DNA of 39,868 bases from a bacterium. Its GTDB lineage: Bacteria > Hydrogenedentota > Hydrogenedentia > Hydrogenedentiales > SLHB01. This document shows, piece after piece, positions 32,163 to 39,741 of this stretch. The stretch is taken from NCBI GenBank assembly GCA_024231375.1, contig JAAEQP010000482.1, positions 1 through 39,868 on the forward strand, given 5' to 3'. The notes beneath the pieces were generated by a model, which saw only the letters and a list, made by a program, of their open reading frames with translations, made no database searches and was not told the DNA's origin. Positions within the stretch are counted from its first letter, which is position 1, and each line of letters starts with the position of its first letter. The position numbers and the translations under genes were made by a program.

Positions 32163-33511
32163 CTGAACTACGTCTCGGTGTCTCCAAGCGTGGCCCTGAT
32201 GGGCGCGAGCACCTGAAGCAAAGCGAGTACCTAGCGGTTGACCGCAGCGGACCCGGCGTGTCGTTCTGCGATTTCATCATGGGGCGTGGGGGAGGCAAGA
32301 CAACCGCGCTCGTACTGCAAGCGGTCAAGACTGCGCTCGTCGACATGCCCGGTATTCCCGGCATGATAACCGAACCGGTGGACGCCCGCATCTGGGATTC
32401 GTTCTTGCCCGCGTGGGAGAACGTGGTGCCCCGCGAATGGTGGTCGGTCAACTACGGCACCAAGACGATCACGATGTCGAACGGCACGGTCATCTACTTG
32501 CGCTCTCGCAACGTGGACAACCCCCGTCGCACGGTACAGGCTCGCGGTCCCGACCTCGGGTGGATTATCCACGACGAGGCGGCAATCAAATTCAACCAGC
32601 GCACCTTCAACGCGTTCCTGCCAGCGGTGCGGAACGTGAACGCACCGTTCCTGTTTGTGGACACGACGACCACCCCCCGGCTTGGACCTTACGAGTCGTA
32701 CGTCAAGGGGGCGGGGCACACGGTCATCCAGGGCAGCGCGTACGATAGCCCGTTCTTGAGCAAGGAGGGCATCGACACGATGATCGCCGAGATGTCGCCC
32801 GACGAGGCGCGGCAGGAGATGCTAGGCGAGTTCGTGGCGCAAGAGGGGCGCATCTGGAAGGCGTGGAGCGACGAGGATTGGCCGAAGGGCAACGTGTACC
32901 CGTGGGAGCCTACAGAGGGCGCGTACACGCTATGGTGCGACATCGGGCTCAACAGTTCGTGGCTCATCGTCAAGCACCCGACGGCGCGGCAAGACGGCAG
33001 CGCGCTGGGTGGGTTCCTCGACGTCATAGTCGGCGAGTGGCACCCCGACGGCACGGGCGAGGTTGACGAGATGACCAAGTTGATTGACTCGACGTACGGT
33101 CGCCCATCAGCGGTGTACATCGGGGCAGACTACACGACGCGTTCGATACAGTCAGCCGAGACGGCACAGAAACTTATCAGCAATCGGTGGGGCGATCAAC
33201 TGCTCATCGACACGCCGACCGGCGACATGGCGAGCAAGGCGATACAGTTGGCGGCAATCAAGCGCACGATGCAGAACGGCAAGGGGCGTCGATTGTGTTT
33301 GTGGAGCGGGTGCGTGAACCACACTGAAGGCGACCCGAACCGCGTGAGGTCGTTCAAGACGATGATCGACTCTGACACGTTCCCCGAGTCGCACGCTGCC
33401 ACACCGACGATATGGCCGAAAGACCATGTGAACGAGCACTGCCGAGACGCGGTGGCTTACGGGGTGGCGTGTCGGCACGCGCCCGAGTACGGCAAGAACA
33501 CACACCTTTAG
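32159..33511 (+). CDS. terL: Terminase large subunit
   Basis: The product has 450 residues. TTG 32159 overlaps the preceding stop. The ATPase has Walker A GRGGGKTT (42-49) and Walker B LGWIIHDEAA with D139/E140. The C-terminal nuclease has candidate acidic residues D261 (LWCDIG), D324 (YIGADY) and D430 (HCRDAVAYG), the RNase H-like triad pattern. It packages DNA into the procapsid and cuts it. The length is normal for the family. The unusual start codon is uncertain. Confidence 0.9.
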   Translation: MTELRLGVSKRGPDGREHLKQSEYLAVDRSGPGVSFCDFIMGRGGGKTTALVLQAVKTALVDMPGIPGMITEPVDARIWDSFLPAWENVVPREWWSVNYGTKTITMSNGTVIYLRSRNVDNPRRTVQARGPDLGWIIHDEAAIKFNQRTFNAFLPAVRNVNAPFLFVDTTTTPRLGPYESYVKGAGHTVIQGSAYDSPFLSKEGIDTMIAEMSPDEARQEMLGEFVAQEGRIWKAWSDEDWPKGNVYPWEPTEGAYTLWCDIGLNSSWLIVKHPTARQDGSALGGFLDVIVGEWHPDGTGEVDEMTKLIDSTYGRPSAVYIGADYTTRSIQSAETAQKLISNRWGDQLLIDTPTGDMASKAIQLAAIKRTMQNGKGRRLCLWSGCVNHTEGDPNRVRSFKTMIDSDTFPESHAATPTIWPKDHVNEHCRDAVAYGVACRHAPEYGKNTHL

Positions 33512-33524
33512 ATAGGACTTATCG

Positions 33525-35132
33525 ATGATACTGATTCGCCAGCCTGTTGATAACACCGATGTATCCAACGATATGGACGCGACGCTTGTCGCTAATATCG
33601 TGGACATGATTGACGGGGTTGGGGGGCACGACCGCGCAGTGGACAAGATGGCGGAAAGGTACGCCTACCGCATCGAGCGCAAGGTAACCGAGGACGGGTT
33701 GGAGTACGCGACGTACGTCCGCGCCGACCGACAGCACGCTATCAAGAACGGCTTCTTTGAGGTGGTGCTTGTGGACTTCGGGCGCGCGGTGAACGACCAA
33801 CGCTCCACGCTCTACAGCGAAGAATCGCAGGAGTGGGTGTACGACAACGACACTGCCGAGCAGGTGTTCAACGAACTGCGCGAGGAGGGCGGGGCAGACC
33901 TTGCGCTGATACGCGTGGACCACTTGGCGGACAGCATCGGGTGCGGTTGCCAACGCGTGGTGCATCGAGATAGTGCGCTATCGTGGCAGTCGTTCGCGCC
34001 GACCTCGCTAGCGGTAGGGTTCGCGGCGAGCATCGAGTCAGACGGCAACATGCGCGAGGTGAACGCGTGCGACATCGAAGAGGCGTCGGTGGTCGTGCTG
34101 ACCTTGGGCGTGGTGGACGCAGCCACGAACAAGAACCGCTATGCGGCGTACTTCGGGCGCAGCGAGTTGTATCCGAACGGGCGTCACGTCGTGTTCGTGG
34201 GCGACAGCCCATCGGGCTACCCCGAGGTAGGCGGCGGCGGTGACGAGTGGACCACGGCGGGCGAGTTCGTGACGGATGCCCCGCTTGACGACATCGCTAA
34301 CCCGCTCACGTATTGGAGCAACACCACGGGCACGGATGGACCTGAGTACCCCGTGGTCATCTTCTACGGTGACAGCAGACGGCACAACGTGGAGTTGCTC
34401 CCATTGACCGGCGAGGACTTGTACCTCGACAGCCTCGAAGCGGACGTGGCGTCATCGCTGATACTGAAGAACAGCCTGATCAATTCACGCGGCATCGTGG
34501 CGCTGAAGGCACCGAGCGGCGGGGCACTACCGAACCCGTGGGACCAGGGCATGGTGCATCTGCGCAAAGACCAGGACATCGAGGTCAAGAGCGTGCCGGG
34601 TGTCAACAGCAAGATAGCGTTTGAGAACTTCAAAGAGTGGCTCAAGGCGCGCGCCGAGTCGATGGGCGTGCCCGGTCACATGGTGGTCGCCGACAGCGAG
34701 AGCGGCAACCCCGAGTCAGGCAAGGCGATTGCGTTGAGGAACGCGCCACTCAAGAAGACGCGTGAGGAGCGGTGGCGGGCGAACCGTCATTCGTTCCGGC
34801 GATGGTGGGACGTGAGCAAAAACGTGTACAACTGCGGCGAAGGTTCGGCGGTCATCCCCGAGGATTCAACGCTCAAGTACAGCCCCGGTACGCAGTTCTT
34901 CGAGGGCGAGGACGATCGGCTTGCGGACATCACGCGGTTGGAGGCTGAGAAGACAGCGGGACTGAACGACCCAATCGGCGTGGCTGCTGACTATTGGGGC
35001 GTGACGCGCGAAGAGGCGGCGGTGATGCTCGAAGAGATGGCGAAGGAGATGGGCGAGCACCCCGACCTAGCGCCCGCAGCCCCCGAGCAACCGCAGGGCG
35101 TGCTAGCGCGGCGGCAGCTGGGGCGGCAGTAG
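33525..35132 (+). CDS. Probable portal protein
   Basis: The product has 535 residues and directly follows the terminase. Portal-like features are size, a mostly helical centre, and a C-terminal helical and acidic region (TRLEAEKTAGLNDPIGVAADYWG, then VTREEAAVMLEEMAKEMG). KAIALRNAPLKKTREERWRANRH resembles a portal crown stretch. It should form the dodecameric DNA channel. Sequence similarity to a named portal family was not confirmed; position is the main support. Confidence 0.78.
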   Translation: MILIRQPVDNTDVSNDMDATLVANIVDMIDGVGGHDRAVDKMAERYAYRIERKVTEDGLEYATYVRADRQHAIKNGFFEVVLVDFGRAVNDQRSTLYSEESQEWVYDNDTAEQVFNELREEGGADLALIRVDHLADSIGCGCQRVVHRDSALSWQSFAPTSLAVGFAASIESDGNMREVNACDIEEASVVVLTLGVVDAATNKNRYAAYFGRSELYPNGRHVVFVGDSPSGYPEVGGGGDEWTTAGEFVTDAPLDDIANPLTYWSNTTGTDGPEYPVVIFYGDSRRHNVELLPLTGEDLYLDSLEADVASSLILKNSLINSRGIVALKAPSGGALPNPWDQGMVHLRKDQDIEVKSVPGVNSKIAFENFKEWLKARAESMGVPGHMVVADSESGNPESGKAIALRNAPLKKTREERWRANRHSFRRWWDVSKNVYNCGEGSAVIPEDSTLKYSPGTQFFEGEDDRLADITRLEAEKTAGLNDPIGVAADYWGVTREEAAVMLEEMAKEMGEHPDLAPAAPEQPQGVLARRQLGRQ

Positions 35133-35237
35133 GTGGAGCTATTCGACTTGCTCACGGTAGCCGGTGCGCTCGTGTTCGGCACGATTGCGCTTGCGCTGCT
35201 CAGGCTAGCGAGGGACGACGATGACACTTCCATTTAA
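35133..35237 (+). CDS. Small 34-residue membrane peptide
   Basis: GTG 35133 directly follows the portal stop. The 34-residue product has a membrane helix (LLTVAGALVFGTIALALLRLA) and an acidic end. GGGGCGG in the portal tail offers only a weak ribosome site. It overlaps the next small gene. It might be a membrane-targeted accessory peptide. Confidence 0.35.
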   Translation: MELFDLLTVAGALVFGTIALALLRLARDDDDTSI

Positions 35238-35355
35238 GCAGGGCGGTATCGTGTGGATGATGGTGTACGACGCGATGCAACAGTTCATCACGTTGTCCGA
35301 CCAAGTGGACGACGACGACTTCAGCGCGATGATGCTTTACAAGTTGGTGGGATAG
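35221..35355 (+). CDS. Small 44-residue protein
   Basis: ATG 35221, near GAGGGACGACG, starts a 44-residue frame (MTLPFKQGGIVWMMVYDAMQ, then DQVDDDDFSAMMLYKLVG). It is Met-rich, with an acidic patch, and overlaps the membrane peptide by 17 bases. It is followed by GGAGGGG before gene 35367. Unknown. Confidence 0.35.
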   Translation: MTLPFKQGGIVWMMVYDAMQQFITLSDQVDDDDFSAMMLYKLVG

Positions 35356-35366
35356 GAGGGGACACA

Positions 35367-35558
35367 ATGAGGATTCGAATCACGCAGTGCAAGAATTGCA
35401 TTTGGTTTTGTGACGATGACGGGACGTGCCGAGAAGACAGCCCCGGCTACGAAGGGCTGAACGATTGGCCGGAGGTGACGAACGACGGGTGGTGCCGACA
35501 GTTTGCCCCCGTCGCAGAACTGTCCATCGACATCGACGTGGGCGGCATCGGTTGCTAG
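35367..35558 (+). CDS. Small Cys-rich protein
   Basis: The product has 63 residues, with GGAGGGG upstream. ITQCKNCIWFCDDDGTCRED gives four Cys residues in 12 positions, with C-x2-C and C-x5-C spacing; DGWCRQF and a final C add more. A metal site is probable. Acidic C-terminal strand (LSIDIDVGG). It overlaps the next gene by 7 bases. Confidence 0.5.
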   Translation: MRIRITQCKNCIWFCDDDGTCREDSPGYEGLNDWPEVTNDGWCRQFAPVAELSIDIDVGGIGC

Positions 35559-36199
35559 TATTCTACACACCGGACAACCGCGCCAACAAGCGCGACGGTG
35601 ACGAGTTCAAGCGCGAAGCTTCGCTGTTCTGCGCGTTGCAAGACGACGCCGAACCCGTGCCGTTGCGGGGCACACGCACCGAGCGGTTCGCTACCTTCTC
35701 TGCTGCTTGCGCCGATAGGGCGGGGCAGGACTTGGACGCGGTGGTGTTCTTCATGCACGGTGTGAAGCGAGGGCTGCCGCATCTCTGCACGGCGAAGATG
35801 GTGCCCGACTTCGCGGCATCGTTGGCGTTGTGTATCGACGACTGTGCGCACCTCGTGTTCAATTCGTGTCTATGCGCTCAGGACTTCACGCAGGCTTTGG
35901 TCGACGAACTCGACCGGGTAGGCGTGAGCGGGGCTAGCGCGTGGGGGCACCTGACGGCAGGGCACACGACACGCAACCCGCACGCGGCGAGCAGCACGGC
36001 ACTGGGCGGCACGTCTCGCATCGTGGCACCGAAGACGCCGCTATGGCGCAAGTGGATACAATGGTTGAAGGTGGGCGACAACCGCTTCCGTGCGCCGTTC
36101 ATGGACACGTACGACATCCACCGCGCGCTAGGTTCGAAGGAACCGGGACCGCTGCCGATGGATTGGCGGGAACCCGAGGAGATTAAAAACCAATGGTAG
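35552..36199 (+). CDS. Possible clan CD (caspase/CHAT-like) peptidase
   Basis: The product has 215 residues. TTG 35552 overlaps the preceding stop. A strand ending in HG, DAVVFFMHG (His69), and a later strand ending in Cys, HLVFNSC (Cys106), are arranged like the His-Gly/Cys dyad of caspase and CHAT peptidases; GVSGASAWGHLTAGHTT follows, like the glycine-rich strand after the Cys. It lies between portal and scaffold, where prohead proteases normally sit, and no other protease was recognised. The match is by eye and short. C-terminal DIHRAL region is unassigned. Confidence 0.42.
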   Translation: MLVFYTPDNRANKRDGDEFKREASLFCALQDDAEPVPLRGTRTERFATFSAACADRAGQDLDAVVFFMHGVKRGLPHLCTAKMVPDFAASLALCIDDCAHLVFNSCLCAQDFTQALVDELDRVGVSGASAWGHLTAGHTTRNPHAASSTALGGTSRIVAPKTPLWRKWIQWLKVGDNRFRAPFMDTYDIHRALGSKEPGPLPMDWREPEEIKNQW

Positions 36200-36414
36200 C
36201 CATGGGAATAGGTCCGCTGCTCGCCCCGCTGTTCGGGTGGTTCTTCGCTCGCGTGGGCAAGGAAGCCGACAAGGCTATCGACCGCCGCAAGCCAAAGAAG
36301 AAACCGCGCATCACGTGGGCGGAGTTGCTTGAGAAGGCGAAGGCGCGTGCCAAGGGGCAGCACCGCGTCATCGTGAGCGACCCCGTGGAGTTAGACGACA
36401 ACCCGTATGAGTAG
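36193..36414 (+). CDS. Small membrane-anchored basic protein
   Basis: The product has 73 residues; ATG 36193 or 36202 are both possible. Residues about 5-20 (GIGPLLAPLFGWFFARVG) form a hydrophobic helix, followed by a Lys/Arg-rich stretch (DRRKPKKKPRITW) and a tail VELDDNPYE. This tail resembles that of the next gene. A single-span lysis or anchor role is possible. Confidence 0.5.
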   Translation: MVAMGIGPLLAPLFGWFFARVGKEADKAIDRRKPKKKPRITWAELLEKAKARAKGQHRVIVSDPVELDDNPYE

Positions 36415-36632
36415 GGGGTAAGATGGTGGGACTTACTGTTCAGTGCGACCGACCGGGGTGCGAGTGCGGGGGCGATACCGGCGTGGTTGTGGGCAAGACG
36501 TGGAATGCGTGGATGGATTTGGGGATGGCGGATTGTTGTTGGGATGTCCTGTGGGATGACAGCAGCGAATGCACGTTCATTCTTGAGCGTGACTTGTTGG
36601 TGCTAGACGACAAACCACATGAGTAGGAGGGG
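36392..36632 (+). repeat. Imperfect direct repeat at two gene ends
   Basis: TAGACGACAACCCGTATGAG at 36392-36411 and TAGACGACAAACCACATGAG at 36604-36623 match at 17 of 20 positions; both encode the LDDxPxE tail and stop, and are followed by G-rich ribosome sites. This suggests duplication of a gene end, or recombination between adjacent small genes. Confidence 0.55.
36423..36626 (+). CDS. Small Cys-rich protein
   Basis: The product has 67 residues. CDRPGCECGG and DCCWDVLWDDSSEC give several Cys residues, with a Trp-rich centre. Tail LVLDDKPHE matches the previous gene's. GGGGG precedes the ATG. A zinc or metal role is likely, but no family was recognised. Confidence 0.48.
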   Translation: MVGLTVQCDRPGCECGGDTGVVVGKTWNAWMDLGMADCCWDVLWDDSSECTFILERDLLVLDDKPHE

Positions 36633-36636
36633 AACA

Positions 36637-36831
36637 ATGAAGAAGCAAAACAAGTGCATCCTGTGCGGCAAGCCGCTGCCGTATCGGTGGAAAAAATGCA
36701 ACATGGGCAGCGCGTGTGACGTGGCGTTCAATGACTATCTCGGGTGGGACACATGGGTATTCACCGAGTTTGAACCCGAGGCGCACCCGCATTGGCACGA
36801 GACAAACATAGATGCCTCCCACCGTAGTTGA
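36637..36831 (+). CDS. Small zinc-finger-like protein
   Basis: The product has 64 residues. ATG 36637 follows GGAGGGG. CILCGK (C7, C10) and later C21 and C27 give a plausible four-Cys site; a HPHWHE segment ends the protein. Basic N-terminus (MKKQNK). It overlaps the next gene by 20 bases. Confidence 0.5.
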   Translation: MKKQNKCILCGKPLPYRWKKCNMGSACDVAFNDYLGWDTWVFTEFEPEAHPHWHETNIDASHRS

Positions 36832-37321
36832 ACAGCACGCCGACGCCAAGCTCGACCTCGACGAGTATCGCGCAAGGATGTCGCCCGAGGTAGCCGCGCG
36901 GTTCGTGGAGCTCCTAGAGAACCCCGACGCCCGCGACGAAGGAATCCTTGACAGTATCCTCGGCAGGATGATCGAACTGAGCGCCGACGAGATGGGCAGC
37001 GAGCAAGCAGCCGACGCGTACTACGATGCGGTCGAGCAGTACGTTGTCCTACCGTGGGGCGAGTTGCACTCCATCCCCTTCGCCGAGCGTGGGGGCGTGT
37101 TCAACGAGGCGCAAGCGATGTTGACAGCATGGGCAAGCGCTCAGGCGTACGTCGAACTGATGGCGGTGGACGTCGCCGAGATGGCGGAGAAGAACGGCAA
37201 GCGGTTAGCCAAGGTGCGCAACCCCGACGACCTGCGGGGCATCCGCAACACGATGGCAGAGCGCAAGCAGATACGCGAAGAGGTGGGCGCTGAGTTGGCA
37301 GCAGCGCCCGAACCGGGTTAG
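36812..37321 (+). CDS. Hypothetical helical head-region protein
   Basis: The product has 169 residues. The start (36812) overlaps the previous gene with a poor ribosome site, so a later ATG at 36881 is possible. It is acidic and mostly helical (VEEQHADAKLDLDEYRA-type N-terminus; ASAQAYVELMAVDVAEMAEK). Its stop overlaps that of the reverse-strand gene by two bases. No motif. Perhaps a head assembly protein. Confidence 0.5.
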   Translation: MPPTVVEQHADAKLDLDEYRARMSPEVAARFVELLENPDARDEGILDSILGRMIELSADEMGSEQAADAYYDAVEQYVVLPWGELHSIPFAERGGVFNEAQAMLTAWASAQAYVELMAVDVAEMAEKNGKRLAKVRNPDDLRGIRNTMAERKQIREEVGAELAAAPEPG

Positions 37322-37704
37322 TGCCATGCGTGTCCCGCGTCGGTGCGGATAACTTCGGCGGTGTTCCACTCTTCAGCTGCGACCGCGGCGTCGGCGAGGT
37401 CGGCGCGGTCGACCCTGCCATGTCGGCGACTGATGGCGGCGACTCTGCGGAGATTCTCTTCGCACATTTTGCGGGCGGCGGCGATTGCGTTGTCCAGTTG
37501 GTCGGCGGGGAAAATCGAAACACCCTCGTTGGCTTGCGGGCGAGTCACTTCGTGCTTAGCCATGTCGTCAGAGATGCGGACAGTGCCCCTAACCTTGCCC
37601 CACGAACAGATGGTGGCGGGGACGGTGACATAGATTTTCGAGGGTCTGGATGCGTCGCAGTGATTCCAGAGTCCGGCCATGATTGCGGTGTCGCCCTTTT
37701 TCAT
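37318..37704 (-). CDS. Lone reverse-strand gene, moron-like
   Basis: The product has 128 residues from ATG 37704, preceded by GGGGG; ATG 37732-37734 is an alternative that would make a near-leaderless mRNA. It is the only gene against the genome direction, and codon use has strong GC-rich third positions, confirming coding. The N-terminal half is beta-rich (SKIYVTVPATICSWGKVRG) and the C-terminal half helical and charged. The family is unknown. Its own promoter and convergent end with the upstream gene suggest an independently expressed cargo gene. Confidence 0.72.
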   Translation of the reverse strand: MKKGDTAIMAGLWNHCDASRPSKIYVTVPATICSWGKVRGTVRISDDMAKHEVTRPQANEGVSIFPADQLDNAIAAARKMCEENLRRVAAISRRHGRVDRADLADAAVAAEEWNTAEVIRTDAGHAWH

Positions 37705-37741
37705 TTTGTCCCCCGTGGTGTTCGTCGTTTCCATGCTTATG

Positions 37742-37769
37742 ATTATGGCAGGTTCTCCAAAGCAGTCAA
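37742..37769 (-). promoter_or_regulatory. Reverse-strand sigma70-type promoter
   Basis: On the minus strand TTGACT (37769-37764) and CATAAT (37747-37742) are separated by 16 bases, each matching 5 of 6 consensus positions. The start site falls at about 37735. The surrounding bases 37770-37806 are AT-rich, unlike the rest of the genome. It drives the reverse gene only. Confidence 0.68.
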
Positions 37770-37826
37770 GAAAAAAACGACACGATATGCAAAATAAATT
37801 TGAGCCAGTAACGGCGCGGGTTTCCC

Positions 37827-38357
37827 GTGGCTAGTTACCAAGACCTAACGCCCACCGGGCAACCCGGCAAGTTCTACTCGCCCTACATCGAGCGTGGTAG
37901 CGACCACGTGCCGACGTCGGTGCCCGTGCCCACGGCGGCTGACTTGCGTGCGATGCCCACGGCGGAGCGGTACGACTTGATGTCGCGGTATGGGTGGATC
38001 AAGCCCGCCGACCAAGAGATCGAGATACGACGTTCCTACTTGCAGCGGTGGGACATCGTGAAGGGCGACGACCGGTATGATGACGAGATGGCTCGCCTTG
38101 CTAGCGCCGAGAGCAAGCAACACCTGCTCGCTGCTAGTCGGCGGCAGATGGAACGCCACGAAACGCTAGTGGCTGTCGATGGCAAGTTGGATTCTGATAC
38201 CGTTTACCTGAATGAAGGTTCCGAGCCGTGTGAGGAATGTCAACCGCTCGATGGCGAAATCATGTCGTATGCCGAGCGCGTGTCCGAGGGCAAGTTGCCC
38301 GGCGATAGATGCTTGGGTGCTGACAACTGTCTGTGCGTATTGATGGTGGTCGATTGA
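37827..38357 (+). CDS. Minor head protein with Mu F-like C-terminus
   Basis: The product has 176 residues. GTG 37827 is the likely start. The C-terminal third has GSEPCEECQPLDGEIM, then LPGDRCLGADNCLCVLM, the Cys pattern at the end of phage Mu protein F and related head morphogenesis proteins. N-terminal residues 1-100 are mixed and not recognised. It overlaps the next gene by 4 bases. It probably binds the portal inside the head. Confidence 0.6.
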   Translation: MASYQDLTPTGQPGKFYSPYIERGSDHVPTSVPVPTAADLRAMPTAERYDLMSRYGWIKPADQEIEIRRSYLQRWDIVKGDDRYDDEMARLASAESKQHLLAASRRQMERHETLVAVDGKLDSDTVYLNEGSEPCEECQPLDGEIMSYAERVSEGKLPGDRCLGADNCLCVLMVVD

Positions 38358-38911
38358 AACTAGACATCAAATCAAAAGGGATGGACAAGGTAGCCGCGCA
38401 GATGGCGCTACTTGCTAACCTTGGCGCGACCGTCAAAGGCATTGCGCTCCACGGGGCAACCCGCAAGGGCGGCATGGATAGCGGCGACGTCATCGGCTTC
38501 TTAGCAGAAGGTGGGCGCGACATCTCGCCGACAGAGGACGATAGCGACGAAGCTGCGCAAGCGTACTTGTTGAAGGTTGAAGAGCGCCTACGGATGATGA
38601 AGTCAAAGGGGTGGGTGACTTCTCGCAAGGGGCAAGTGGCAATCGTCAAGGGCGCGGAGTTGGAAGGCAAGCGAGCAGCGGGCGGGGCGCAGTCGATTGC
38701 GTTGCGCGAAGCGGGCAAGGTGATGACCAAGATACTCCGCGACCGTGTGACGCAACAGACGACGAACGACGGCAACAAAGCCGACGCCGTGTCACCCGCG
38801 TACGCCACGTGGCGCGAGTACAAGTATCAGGTTCCCAAGTCGACGGTGTTCCGTGCGACGGGGCAACTGCTAGCCGAACTCAACGTCTCGGGCTTAAGAC
38901 AGTTTAGATAA
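38354..38911 (+). CDS. Probable virion morphogenesis protein (Mu G-like)
   Basis: The product has 185 residues. TTG 38354 overlaps the preceding TGA; ATG 38333 is also in frame. The C-terminus PAYATWREYKYQVPKSTVFR, then ATGQLLAELNVSG, matches the end of Mu G-like tail-completion proteins (Y..K...TG.Ll). The N-terminus is basic and mixed. It ends in a double stop, TAA TAG. Support is a short motif plus position. Confidence 0.52.
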   Translation: MKLDIKSKGMDKVAAQMALLANLGATVKGIALHGATRKGGMDSGDVIGFLAEGGRDISPTEDDSDEAAQAYLLKVEERLRMMKSKGWVTSRKGQVAIVKGAELEGKRAAGGAQSIALREAGKVMTKILRDRVTQQTTNDGNKADAVSPAYATWREYKYQVPKSTVFRATGQLLAELNVSGLRQFR

Positions 38912-39138
38912 TAGTTATGCTGCGCGGCGGGTGGTCCCCTCCCCCCTCCCCCGCTCGTCGCGCGGCACTTTTCAACAAACGCGGCTTTACTGAAAAGCGG
39001 CGGTGACAGTTTTCAATAACCCGACGTCGCACTTGCAGTTTGCGGTCTGCTCAAAACCGGGCGACGTCCACAACCCCGATCCACCACATGCGTTGGTTGC
39101 GGCCAACTAAAAAAACCGGGTGGGCGAGAGGGCGAAAC
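38912..39138. other. 227-base non-coding segment before the scaffold
   Basis: No convincing gene. It carries a C-rich run near 38935-38952, a 7-bp inverted repeat CTTTTCA (38968-38974) with TGAAAAG (38991-38997), and GTTGG/CCAAC at 39092-39107. The last is followed by A-rich sequence, not a U-tract, so not a clear terminator. No consensus promoter was found. Start of the scaffold has GAGGG nearby. Confidence 0.5.
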
Positions 39139-39723
39139 ATGAGCGACGAAACAACCGAACCAAACGCAGCAGAAGCACCGACCCCCGAACCGACCGGTGG
39201 CGACAAGAAGGACAAGAAGATTGCGGCGTTGATCGCGGAGATTAACAAACGCGACGACGCGATCAAGGCGACGGCGGCAATGGACCGCGAAGCGAAAGCC
39301 GAGCGGGAAAAGAAAGCAGCGGTAAAGAAGGCAGACTACGAGGCGGCGGCGTTGATTGACAAAGACGCCCTCACCGCCAAGGATGCCGAGATTGCCGCGC
39401 TACAGGCAACCATCAAGAACAACGTAACCACGCAGGAATTGTCGACGCTGCTCGCGGGCACCGACCCCTACTTCCAACAGGCGAAGGTTGCCGAGTATCT
39501 ACGCACTGACCCCGACGAGCGCAAGTCCGTCGAGGAACACGTCGCAGCCCTTCGAGAAGCCGAGCCGGATAGGTTCAACACTAAACCCCCCGCCCCTAAG
39601 TCGGCGGGACATAGCGGGGCGGTAGCCCCTGCTGCAAACAACGCAGGCTCCCTTGAAGAAAGGGTAGCCAACGGGGACGTAGACGCTCAACGCGAGATGC
39701 TGAATAAGCTGTTGAGCCAGTAG
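39139..39723 (+). CDS. Scaffolding protein
   Basis: The product has 194 residues. Acidic Pro-rich N-terminus (EAPTPEPTGGDKKDKK), then a long coiled coil (IAALIAEINKRDDAIKATAA, later EREKKAAVKKADYEAAAL and KDAEIAALQATIKNN), and a helical C-terminus ending MLNKLLSQ. That layout and the location directly before the capsid gene are typical of scaffolds that guide procapsid assembly. Upstream in-frame codons exist to 39040, but ATG 39139 has GAGGG. Confidence 0.8.
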   Translation: MSDETTEPNAAEAPTPEPTGGDKKDKKIAALIAEINKRDDAIKATAAMDREAKAEREKKAAVKKADYEAAALIDKDALTAKDAEIAALQATIKNNVTTQELSTLLAGTDPYFQQAKVAEYLRTDPDERKSVEEHVAALREAEPDRFNTKPPAPKSAGHSGAVAPAANNAGSLEERVANGDVDAQREMLNKLLSQ

Positions 39724-39741
39724 CCCCGAGAAAGATTTACT

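Noticed and set aside
36951..36980. TTGACA in gene 36812 as a promoter
   Set aside because: No -10-like hexamer occurs at 16-18 bases.
37321..37797. A 158-codon open frame on the + strand opposite the reverse gene
   Set aside because: The minus frame has G/C-rich third codon positions, a promoter and a ribosome site; the + frame has none of these.
39092..39107. GTTGG/CCAAC hairpin as a rho-independent terminator
   Set aside because: It is followed by A residues, not T, on the + strand, and no minus transcript ends there.
39040..39138. Upstream extension of the scaffold frame
   Set aside because: The extension is open, but lacks a ribosome site and its composition is unlike the rest; ATG 39139 with GAGGG is better.
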